Source: Zygnema cylindricum
Taxonomy: Eukaryota > Streptophyta > Zygnematophyceae > Zygnematales > Zygnemataceae
DNA: 63,192 nucleotides
Assembly (NCBI GenBank): GCA_037447655.1
Contig: JBBHKE010003410.1
Location: 53,822-117,013, forward strand
Direction of reading: 5' to 3'
How positions within the stretch are numbered: the stretch's first letter is position 1; each line of letters opens with the position of its first letter. Position numbers and translations under genes: made by a program. Positions 54,508 through 63,192 of this stretch are shown piece after piece. The notes below the pieces were generated by a model. It was not told where the DNA came from and ran no database searches. It was given only the letters and a program-made list of their open reading frames with translations.

Positions 54508-55425
54508 GTAGTCACTCAAGGATAGAGAGGGTGGTTGATCCATGGCTGCCTTAGTTTAAGAGGCAGTTATTTTTAGTAAGTTACTAATAATATACCTAAC
54601 GGACCCGAGATTTGATCCTGGTACCTACAGTTCGTCAAGTTGACCGATAGCGGTCAACTTTATCCTATTAGACTTAACAATGCTAAATGCTATAGTATGT
54701 GATAGATATATATATCTATAAGGAGGAACAAATTCATTTAACTAAAACTGTATACGGCTTGCATCGATACAATTTTATGAAAGTACGTAGTACGACACCT
54801 TTTTCAAAATGAATACCACGCATTTTGTTTTGACAGCGAAACAAATATCGTGTAAGTATTTATAACGGCTAAGATTGCGTCTCACTTCAAATCCAACGGC
54901 GCACATCATCGCTGAAATCCGGGAGTGGTCGCTTTGGCGTTTTGTGACATGGCATGACCTAGAGCCACGCGGAGAGATGACATTCGGTCATAGGAATTCC
55001 GAGGAATGTACGGACGAGTGAAAAGGAGACACGCGTCCGCTTAATGTCCTTGTCGTACATAGGCCGTACAAAAGGTACATTGGCAGCAGTACCTTTTGGT
55101 ACGGTACAATAATCTGATTGGTCCTTACTTCAGTAGATGGAAGTTATTAGAGAGAATCAAGACTTAGAAAATTTTGGTAGGTTACCTCTCTCTTTGAGAG
55201 TTTGTACAAATTGGCATATTTACTGCCTCATAACTTATCGGCTGGTTGGCCGTTTTCAGTGATTCTTTTTGCTATGGACTTAAGGGAGTCCATGATGCAT
55301 AGGGGTGCAATAAAACTGTCATTTTTCCTTCCTGGACAGCAGTGGTTGTGGCTTGAAGTGGGTTAGTTAAATACTATCTAAAGGCTTCCTGTATTTTGTG
55401 GTCCAATGGAGGACACATAATTGCA
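54508..55425 (+). mobile_element. Cop-D 5' LTR, 3' part
   Basis: Starts GTAGTCACTC at the point where LTR-X is inserted and ends CATAATTGCA. Together with 59752-59871 it makes one complete Cop-D LTR. Confidence 0.88.
54600..54692 (-). other. Antisense tRNA-like module in Cop-D LTR
   Basis: Minus strand GGTACCAGGATCAAATC (T-arm) downstream of CTAATAGGATAAAG. Degenerate A-box. Confidence 0.4.
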
Positions 55426-55440
55426 GGTTATGGGCCCACC
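55426..55440 (+). promoter_or_regulatory. Half tRNA-iMet primer-binding site with gag ATG
   Basis: GGTTATGGGCCCACC; ATG at 55430-55432 starts MGPPSWVPTFNGSGF. Confidence 0.82.
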
Positions 55441-56460
55441 CTCTTGGGTGCCCACCTTCAATGGATCTGGGTTCATCTATTGGGAAGCCATGATGATAGG
55501 AGCTTTGTGCAAAAAACGATATTGGGGTATTGTTAGTGGACAAGTGAAACGTCCACCTTCGGGAACTCCACTAGGATTTGGAGGAGTAAGGTTTCCTGCA
55601 GCAACGGCTGCCTCAGCGGAGGAGGCAGATGATGGGGACAGCACTGATTCAGAAAAGGGGAAAGGGAAGGAGACACCCCTCACACCTATTGCCACAGTAT
55701 CGGGAGCGGCGATCGTGAAGACCGCTGAGAACAATACTCAAATGTGGGAGGATGTAAACATGGCATCCAAGAACTTTATTCTCAGGTACCTCACTAAAGC
55801 TTTGGCCACTCCCCATCTTCACATTTACAAGGCCGATGAGTTGTGGGTGAGTTTAGTGGAGATTTATAGAGCTGGAACTATTCAGAGCTCTAGTTGGTTG
55901 AGCAAAAGCTAGTGAGTTACACTTACAAAGGAGGAAAGATGTTAGATTACTGTAATGATCTTTCTTGTTTGTATATGGAGATGGAAAGTGCCGAGTGGAC
56001 AAGAATAATGAAAATAAAAGTTAACACTCTTATCATGAAGTTACTAGATGAGTTCGAGAACATAGTGTATCGAGTAGAGGAAATGCTTGATAGTTCATGG
56101 AAATGGAACACAGTGGTCAGGATGATATAGTTCATGGAAATGGAACACAGTGGTCAAGATGATACTTGTGCAGGAAAACACAATGGAGATTAGGAGAGGA
56201 GGGAAGAGCATTCAAGCTCTAGCAGCAGGAGGGGACCGATGGGGGAAGGACCCGAAGAAACCTTACAAAGGGGAAAAGGATCTTTCTAGGGGACCAAAGC
56301 CCCCAAAGGGTCTTTGTCACTTTTGCAAAAAGCCAGGACACTTCATCGCAGATTGTGTCAAGCTGTCGGAGCTGAGGCTCCAAGAGAACCTTGAGGGGGT
56401 TCTTCCACAGGGAAGAAAAAGGCACTTGTGGCTACAAAAGTGACAAGAGAAACCGAGGAT
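55430..56460 (+). pseudogene. Cop-D Gag (54.5-59.9 kb element)
   Basis: MGPPSWVPTFNGSGFIYWE, KKRYWGIVSGQVKRPPSGT, then MASKNFILRYLTKALATPHL and LWVSLVEIYRAGTIQ, a frameshift near 55890, YTYKGGKMLDYCNDLSCLY, TLIMKLLDEFENIVYRVEE. A 34-bp direct duplication (SSWKWNTVVRMI repeated, about 56093-56165) introduces a TAG. Zinc knuckle CHFCKKPGHFIADC follows at about 56317. A further frameshift sits near 56400. Confidence 0.9.
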
Positions 56461-56920
56461 GAGTCCTCTGAGGAGGATGGGAAGCTTTTTCTTGACTAGA
56501 GTCAGGAGGAGAAAGAGATCCTTTGGAAACAGAAGTGTGCCCTTGGAGCGATTCGAGAACTCCACATGAAGGATGGATTATCGACTCAAGTGCATCCATG
56601 CATATGTGTCGTGATAAAGAACTCTTCACTAAGCTAAGAAAGATCCCTATTGTAGAAATAGAGTATGGGGATGGAAGAGTTGTTACTACATATCTAGTGG
56701 GATCAGTAGGTCTGAAAGTCTTAGTGGAGGGTAAGACTTCTATACTTACATTCTCAGATGTACTCTTCATCCCTCAGCTGAGTAAAAATCTTGTCTCTAC
56801 GTCTGTGCTAGATGACAAGGAAGTTGATACCTTCACTAGAAAGGGAGTCTTTACAACTAAGTATGGGGATGAAGTTTTACTTCAAAGAAGAATGCTTATT
56901 ATGTTGGTGTTCCTAAGTTG
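56460..56920 (+). pseudogene. Cop-D protease
   Basis: WIIDSSASMHMCRDKELFT: active DSGA changed to DSSA. Then KIPIVEIEYGDGRVVTTYL, SVGLKVLVEGKTSILTFSD, VDTFTRKGVFTTKYGDE. A deletion near 56880 removes the segment equivalent to YFTADKGSQGMFRLN. Upstream stop at 56498. Confidence 0.88.
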
Positions 56921-57693
56921 ATGATTTGGCATAAGCGGTTGGGGCATGTGCATTTTGATAGGTTGAGGGAAATAAAAAATCTTGGGGTAGTAGATGGCAT
57001 TCAGTTTGGGGATAATGAAATGATGGATGATTATTGTGGTTGTGCTCAAGGTAAGGCTCACAGACTTCCCTTTCCCAAAGCCGCCACATATAGAGGTGAG
57101 AAAGTGTAAGACTTGGTCCATACAAATATTTGGGGACCAGCAAAAGTACATTCGGTTGGAGGAAAGAGGTTTATGATGACAATAACTGATGACTGGTCTA
57201 GATATTCTAGAGTCTACTTTGTGAAAACAAAGTCTGAAGCATCAACTTACATCAAAGAATATAAAGCATGGAGTGAGAAGTTGCATGAAACCCCCATTAA
57301 GAGGATAAGGAGTGATAATGGGGGGGAATATACCTCTAACCAGTTTGAGGAATATCTGAGAGATGAGGGAGCGCAGCACCAGAAAACTGTACCATATAAC
57401 CCGGAACAAAATGGGGTAGCTGAGAGGTTGAATCGAACACAAGGAGATAGTGCATACAGTATGTTGGCAAACAAGAAAATAGGAAAGAGATTTTGGGCAG
57501 AAGCAATGAATTGTGCCAACTACATTAAGAATAGAGTCCTTACCTCAGCTATAAAGGGAGTGACACTTATGAGAGATGGGTTGAAAGGAAACCAAATATC
57601 ACACACCTTAAAGTATTCGGTAACCAAGTTTACAGTCTTGAGACGGATAGGAAAAACTGGAAACTAGATGCTAAGGGAAAACCTGGATACTTT
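56918..57693 (+). pseudogene. Cop-D pre-integrase and integrase core
   Basis: IWHKRLGHVHFDRLREIKN, DDYCGCAQGKAHRLPF (finger altered), TAG at 57107, MVHTNIWGPAKV (HTD changed to HTN), GGKRFMMTITDDWSRYS, IRSDNGGEYTSNQFE, NGVAERLNRTQGDSA. A one-base loss near 57571 shifts the frame after KGVT. Confidence 0.9.
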
Positions 57694-58110
57694 GTGGGAT
57701 ATGATGAGGATGTTAAGGGATATATAGTCTATGACTTAGCAAAGAAAGATATAATCCTGGTCAAACACTTAGTTGTCATGGATGAAGGGAAGTCATTTGA
57801 CCCCTTCAAATATACAAAAAAGATAAGAATCATATTTGAGTTCGATAGTGAGGAGAACTCGGTCGTTCCCGAAAGGGACATTAGTGAAAATGTGATTATA
57901 GATTCAGGGGAGATCCAAGATACAGGAGACTCAGCGGAAACCTCACATACTCGTATGTACTTCGAGGAGATAGAAGAAGCGGGACAAGAACCGGCTTCCA
58001 TGGACAGGGGAGCCGATGAGACAGCAAGAAGAAATCCAAGACTTCCATCCGTTCCAGCTTCAGAGTTTGAGGGAGGAAGGATGAGCAGCAAAAGGTTACA
58101 TGAAAAATAA
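57694..58110 (+). pseudogene. Cop-D integrase C-terminal end and acidic linker
   Basis: GYDEDVKGYIVYDLAKKD, VVMDEGKSFDPFKYTKKIR, then Ser/Glu-rich spacer to RRNPRLPSVPASEFEGGR. TAA at 58108 (Gln in the sister copy). Confidence 0.88.
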
Positions 58111-58870
58111 AGGGATCATAAGATAACTAAGCTATCTCACCCAGATGAGCCTCAGTCTTACTGGGAGGCAGTGAATAGTCCAAAGAAAGAAAGATGGATT
58201 AGAGCCATAAATGATGAGATGGTTTCTATCATGGAAGCAAATACTTGGGAATTAGCGGATTATCCTCCAAACAGAAAAACTATTAGGTGTAAATGGGTAT
58301 TTAAACTAAAAATGAACCCAGATAATACAATTGAGAGATATAAGGCTCGATTGGTAGCAAAGGAGTTCACTCAAAAGGAGGGGATTGACTATGAGGAAAC
58401 CTTTGCTCCAGTTGTTTGGTTCCTGTCAGTAAAGATTCTCTTCAGTCTGGTAACAGCGGAAGACATGGAACTCCACCAGATGGACATTAAGACAACATTT
58501 CTTAATGGTGAGTTAGAGGAAGTAATTTTCATGAGGCAACCCGAGGGGTTCGTGGAAAAAGGAGAAGAGAGCAAAGTTTGATGGCTCATAAAATCCTTAT
58601 ATGGAGTGAAGCAGGCTCCCCGACACTGGAATAAGAAACTAGATGAGTTTCTCACCGATCAGGGATATATCCGTATCAGTTTTGACCATTCTATCTATAT
58701 GTTTGAAGATGAGAATGGTGTCATTTTTATTGCAATTTATGTGGATGATCTGCTTGTGTTGAGTAAGTCTTTGGAGAAGATCAATAGGCTGAAGAAAGAT
58801 CTTAGGGGCAGATTTGATATAAGGATTTAGGAGAAGCAAAATATATTTGGGGGATCCAAAATGAGAGAGA
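58111..58870 (+). pseudogene. Cop-D reverse transcriptase
   Basis: KKERWIRAINDEMVSIMEA, CKWVFKLKMNPDNTIERYKA, LHQMDIKTTFLNGELEEVI, TGA at 58579, SLYGVKQAPRHWN-type, IAIYVDDLLVLSKSLEK. A frameshift and TAG near 58828 interrupt MKDLGEAKYI. Confidence 0.9.
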
Positions 58871-59751
58871 CATGGGGAAGAAGATTATCAGACTTACTCA
58901 GAAAGAAGCAATAGATAATATGCTTGAGAAATTCAAGATGGATAATGCTAACAGTTGTACCACTCCCATGGACTTGAAAAAAGTAAGTGATGGAAGTGTA
59001 GAAGGAGGAGTGATGATCTTAGACGATCATATGAGTCCAGAGGAGAGAGAGTTTATGAAGTATATCCCTTATAAACAGGTTGTAGGAAGTTTAATCTACT
59101 TTATGAACTGTACCAGGCCGGACATAGCGACAGCAGTTGGATTTCTCAGTAGGAGTCTTAATGATCCTAGAAAGAGAGACTGGGAGGCAGCCAAGAGAGC
59201 CATGAGATATCTGGTTGGAACCAGAGAATTATGGTTGCATTTGGGAGGGGAGCACACTGATATCACCACTTGGAGTGATGCCAATTATGGGGATGCACCT
59301 ATGAGAAGATGCACTTCTGGATATGTTTTGTATTTGGGGGAAGGTGCTTGCTGTTGGAGCAGTAAGCAACAAAAGGAGGTTGCTCAGTCTACTATGGAGG
59401 CTGAGTATATGGCGTCTTGTTCTGCTGTAAAAGAACTAATATAGGTGAAATCATTGTTGCAAGAACTGGGATATATGAAGGAGGGAGTACATGAAATCTT
59501 TTGAGATAATCAAGCTGCAATCACAATTGCAGCTAATCTAAAAAGCCATTTTAAAGCAAAACATATGGACATAAGATTAAGCTTCGTAAGGGAAAAAGTT
59601 GAGAAAAAAAATTTAAATCTTGTGTATAGACTTGATGAAGAAATGGTGGCTGACATGATGACCAAACCTGTACCCTCTCCTAAATTAAAATATTGTCGGG
59701 AAAAGTGCGGGTTGAAGGAAAAATTAAAATAAGACTAGAAAATAAAGGGAG
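58871..59751 (+). pseudogene. Cop-D RNase H
   Basis: GKKIIRLTQKEAIDNMLEK, SLIYFMNCTRPDIATAVG, TTWSDANYGDAPM, STMEAEYMASCSAVKELI, then TAG at 59442, TGA in place of Cys before DNQAA (59503), and KTKPVPSP-type tail. Purine tract AAAATAAAGGGAG follows. Confidence 0.9.
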
Positions 59752-59871
59752 TGTTGAAATTAATAGATTTCTAGAGTATTTTCTGGGTTTAAATTTGTTA
59801 GGATAAAAGAAAAGAAAAAGACGGGCAGCTTGCCTCCACCTCCTCTCTCTAGCCCCCATACTTGTTGTAGT
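59752..59871 (+). mobile_element. Cop-D 3' LTR, first 120 bp
   Basis: TGTTGAAATTAATAG to CTTGTTGTAGT, where LTR-X starts. The rest of the LTR is not on the other side. Confidence 0.88.
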
Positions 59872-61183
59872 TGTTGTTATTTGGTCTAAAATAGACCGCA
59901 GAAGCAACCCAAACTATCATGCAAGAAGCTAAGCAAAGCTAGGCCAATGAACAATCATTTGAAATGCATCCTCCATATGCGTACACAAACGCAACAAACA
60001 ACATTTAGGGTTTCATGGAATAATCAACATAAATAAACCCTATGACAAATGCATAAATAATGCATATCAAACAATCATAAAATAACATAAATAAATAATA
60101 ACAAAAAGAGTGCAATCTCACATAAACATTAGATAAACAAAAGTATATCAATAAACATATTACTCAAATGCATGACCTAATCGGCAACCCTAAAAGTCTA
60201 CATCTTCGGTCCCTACTTTTCATGCTAAGCATTGATGATTGATTACTAACAAAGCTCATTCCTATATATACACTTGTGAGCTGTCAACAAATCGCTACAT
60301 GTCAAGATAACCAACGTAGCTTCCACTAAGTAGTATTACACCATGGGAACCTATTACGACAAATAATCTTAACTGTAAGTGTACACTTGAGAGTCGACCA
60401 ATCATAAGAGTACACTTGTCTGCAAGTACGACACTACACACACACAAATTAAACTGTCGAAACCCTAAATGATTACCTAAATAAAAATTGTCATAATCAA
60501 TACTAAATTAATAATACACATAAGACAAAACAATGTTGTTTCAAATATTTACACCGACGCGTCCGCAAAATACGCGTCATAAGCGACACCTCGCTTAGTC
60601 ACTTGCAAATAAATCCACGTAGTGAACCGACATCGCATATGTACGGTCCACTAGATAATGCGTCATAAAAAACAGTGTGATCTCTTAAAAATATCGGCGG
60701 ACACCGTCCGCCCTCCACGTGTAGTTCGAACCACCTGCCGAAATCAAACCGTACTATCCAAATCCTGTTCGTATGAAACCACGTACTTCGCCGTAAATCT
60801 CACGTGCCAAATTTGAAGTACACCTGTCAAATACGACGCTCCGTATCGGCGGCGTCAAATTTAATAAATGCGGTCTGTCCCATTATGTTTCGTATGGCCG
60901 GCGTACTTTTCAAATCCTTCGAATATTTCAAATCGAATCGCGAAGCGATCCGCCGTCCATTTCTATTTCGTATTCCGTATTTTCCGTTCGCTTCTTCGCG
61001 TCACTCAATTTGTATTTTACGTCACTTTAAATTCATTTTGCTTCTTCTCCAAACTTGTAAATCCATTCGTACCAGCACATTACTTTCAGTATTTAACTAC
61101 GCACGCGAACAGGCGCACGCACCAAATATCGCGTACGCACGAAAACGTAACGTACGCACGAAACTAACATTTCAAAAACAACA
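59872..61183 (-). mobile_element. LTR-X solo LTR
   Basis: 1312 bp, very close to 53227-54507. Left flank GTAGT equals 54508-54512; right flank ATTAC lies in reverse-transcriptase sequence. Confidence 0.9.
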
Positions 61184-61362
61184 ATTACATCCTCCTGCCC
61201 CTGAAAGGATCCTGCCGTTGGTGGAAGTCCATGATCCTCTTGAATCGTTCGATTTGGAGCGGGAAGCATTAACTACAACTTTGCTTCAGTCGCCTCATCT
61301 TTCCTCAGAGGGCCCATCTTGGATGGTGTACAAACTCCTTAGGGACATATTTTCTCCAAACA
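61184..61362 (+). pseudogene. Reverse transcriptase ORF, upstream piece
   Basis: Encodes a FDLEREALTTTLLQS, SSEGPSWMVYKLLRDIF stretch, resembling the region just before the polymerase core in this family (a GPSG-type turn). Interrupted by a Cop-H LTR and continued at 62248. Confidence 0.5.
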
Positions 61363-62247
61363 TGAAATTCTTTGGTCTCCATTAACCCACAAAACGAGCA
61401 GCCTATGTAAAGCCTCTAGGATAATATTTGACCCTTTCACTTTCCCACTGAATAAGTGCCGCCTAGGCACACAAATATTCTGACCACCCTCTCCTTTGTG
61501 AGGACAAGACTCCCGTGAGTCAAACGCAAAAAGAATCACTGAATTTGCTCCCTTGAGCAGTAAGTTATGGCCTTTAAATACAAAAGGTCACTTGGAGAGA
61601 GGCGCCTCAAAAACGCTATGTCCTTTAACTCCTACTCTCAATTACTTACTACTCTACCCTCGGCCAATAAAAAAGGTGTATAGTCTAAGAAGGTACAATG
61701 GCAGATTGTACTTCTTGTACGACCATTGTACAGCATGGCCTTCTGGTTGACACTTGTCAACAAGGGAGCCATCGTTCCTCCTCCCATTCTTTCCGGCATC
61801 TAATGATGTGACGCCACGTGGCACAGCGCGCCGCTATGTTTGAAAGCCACCAAAGATTCATTCGGGTTTGGCGGCGGCGACGACCTCCGTCCGATCATGT
61901 ATTTTACACAGTTAGATTCGCGCTCGCGAGCGCTGTTTGACTTTAGATGACGTTTCGTCAATTTTGGTCAGTTTTAATGAAAGTAACGTTTTGCGTAACA
62001 CTTTAAATACGTAGCAAACTGAATACGTGTGTCGTTTCGTTAACGCCATAATGGTTAAGGCGTAAGTTTACATAGCATTTCGTAGACCTAGGTTCAAATA
62101 TGGTTTAGGGCAACATTTTGTCAATATCTCATCCTGTCTGCCTGTTTCTTTCTGACAATGGCGGCAGCCATGGTGACTCTCTCTCTCTTTCTCTCTTCAC
62201 TCTAGAGTCTAAATTAAGAAGTGAATATTAATTACTTCTTTTCAACA
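61363..62247 (-). mobile_element. Cop-H solo LTR inside the reverse transcriptase pseudogene
   Basis: 885 bp; plus TGAAATTCTTTGGTCTCC to CTTTTCAACA, inverse of 44392-45280. Flanks AAACA and ATCCC do not match as a duplication. Confidence 0.82.
62043..62114 (+). other. Antisense tRNA-like module in Cop-H LTR
   Basis: CGCCATAATGGTTAAGGCG (A-box) and CCTAGGTTCAAATATGG (B-box), about 40 bases apart; partner of 44528-44607. Confidence 0.6.
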
Positions 62248-63192
62248 ATCCCCTCTCAAGGTTTTGATCTTCTTTTTAAGGTGGCTTCAAAGGTGGCTCG
62301 AGGACACGTTCCTAACAATGTTGTACCCCTTATTTCTGCGGCTCGCCTTGTTGGTGTTACTAAGCATGCTGGGGGAATTCGCCCAATTGCTATCGGTGAG
62401 GTGTTGTACCGTTTGGTTGCTCGCTCAATGTGTATTCAACTCCAAGGGGCTTTCTATGAACATTTTTCACCGCACCAGTTCAGAGTTGCTACAAAAGGGG
62501 GCTTTGAGGCGGTTGTTCATGGTCTTCAGGATGTTTTGAATCTCCATCCTGATTGGGTAGTCCTCCAAGTAGATGTAGCTAACGCCTTCAACACTGTCAA
62601 CTGTAATGATATCTTTTGAGAATTGAGGCATGCTCCATCTCCCATCAGACACATTCTCCCTTTTGTTGGTGCATTTTACTCTCGCCCGAGCTCCCTCATC
62701 TTTCCTCTTGGCGGTCCCTTTGGTGAGGTTGCCACATTGGAGTCTCCGACTGGCACTCGTCAAGGTGATCTTTTGGGTGGGCCCCTTTTTGCTTTAGCTC
62801 ACCTTGAAGCTTTACGGGATAGTGCTACGACTTTTCTTGGTTGTTTATTCCCTTCTATCGCAAATGATACTCATATTGTGGGCCATCGTGACCAAGTTTT
62901 TTCTGCCTTTTCTCATTTTGCGGAGCAACTTTGTCGGATTGGTTTGTCAGTTAAATTGTCGAAATGTGTGGCTTGGTGCCCGCAAGGCTTACCTTCAGAA
63001 TTCCCAGTTCGTGTGGGTTTTCGTATAACATCTCCGACGGATGGTGTTAAAGCTTTAGGCTCTCTTATCGGTGCCCCATCTTTTTTGAACCAAGTTGTCA
63101 CTGATACTTTGTTGGATGACCTCTCGCACTCTGATGAACTTCCTAAGCTCTCCGACTCCCAATTGGCGTTTGAAATCCTCACTCGTTGCTTT
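62248..63192 (+). pseudogene. Non-LTR-type reverse transcriptase domain, runs off the window
   Basis: Encodes LLFKVASKVARGHVPN, ISAARLVGVTKHAGGIRPIA, GEVLYRLVARSMCIQLQ, motif A VVLQVDVANAFNTVN, TGA at 62618, then SPTGTRQGDLLGGPLFALAH (the QGDxLGPLLF-type motif), SIANDTHIVGH where family members have YADDTHI, and VKLSKCVAW. The polymerase aspartate pair is changed to Asn-Asp, so it is inactive. No endonuclease part is visible. The left-edge fragment at 1-440 is the kind of C-terminus expected after this domain. Confidence 0.75.

Noticed and set aside
61363-62247. Cop-H LTR as a clean solo LTR with target duplication
   Set aside because: Flanks AAACA and ATCCC differ, and the other copy at 44392-45280 also lacks matching flanks.

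Overview
This window looks like heterochromatic, repeat-packed nuclear DNA from a streptophyte (land plant or relative). I find no intact host gene. Nearly everything that can be read is transposable-element debris: Ty1/copia gag-pol copies of the type with a YVDD reverse transcriptase and a CX2CX4HX4C knuckle, one chromodomain Ty3/gypsy element cut in two, a non-LTR-type reverse transcriptase at both window edges, short TA-flanked inverted-repeat elements, and satellites. Every coding copy carries stops or frameshifts. The exact species cannot be told from the sequence.

Names used below. Cop-A, Cop-C, Cop-D and Cop-H are subfamilies of one copia family, recognised by their LTRs: A is about 1.05 kb and ends GAGTTTCA; C is about 1.0 kb and ends CTCTGAGTTGCA-like on its own strand; D is about 1.05 kb and ends GAATTGCA or TAATTGCA; H is about 0.89 kb and ends TAATTTCA. 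LTR-X is a separate 1.28-kb LTR beginning TGTTGTT and ending AACAACA, with no pol. R3 is a third repeat that carries an unrecognised ORF. TIR-TA is a short inverted-repeat element beginning CACCGC.

Layout. 1-440: tail of a reverse-transcriptase pseudogene on the minus strand. 440-9870: low-coding DNA with TIR-TA elements, tRNA-like fossils, an AT-rich repeat, a 0.7-kb GAT microsatellite, a 150-bp hairpin repeat and a 120-140-bp repeat. 9868-12229: copia integrase scrap, then R3. 12230-19221: tandem Cop-A (partial internal, LTR, full internal, LTR). 19222-47733: the Ty3/gypsy element, split at 20219/46612 by a 26-kb nest of copia elements. Four layers can be ordered by target-site duplications: gypsy is hit by Cop-C (GAGAG/TAGAG). 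Cop-C is hit by Cop-D (AAGGA) and Cop-A element II (ATCAA). Element II is hit by a solo Cop-D LTR (GCTAG) and a TIR-TA element (TA). 40644-45280 holds a duplicated Cop-A piece, a CACTA-like repeat pair, R3 ORFs and a Cop-H LTR. 47734-50957: truncated Cop-A LTRs around a 1.6-kb satellite with a four-monomer higher-order repeat. 50958-54507: LTR-X element without pol. 54508-59871: Cop-D gag-pol between two LTR-X copies. 61184-63192: reverse-transcriptase pseudogene interrupted by a Cop-H LTR.

The most unusual biology is in the copia LTRs. The primer-binding site directly after the LTR is GGTTATGGGCCCACC, which matches the anticodon arm of initiator tRNA-Met rather than its 3' end, and the gag ATG sits inside it. 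The 3' third of every LTR folds into a run of short hairpins whose stems change in both arms between subfamilies. An antisense tRNA-like module (A box, B box, T-arm) lies at a similar place in every subfamily, and the promoter region has a dense GTAC cluster.
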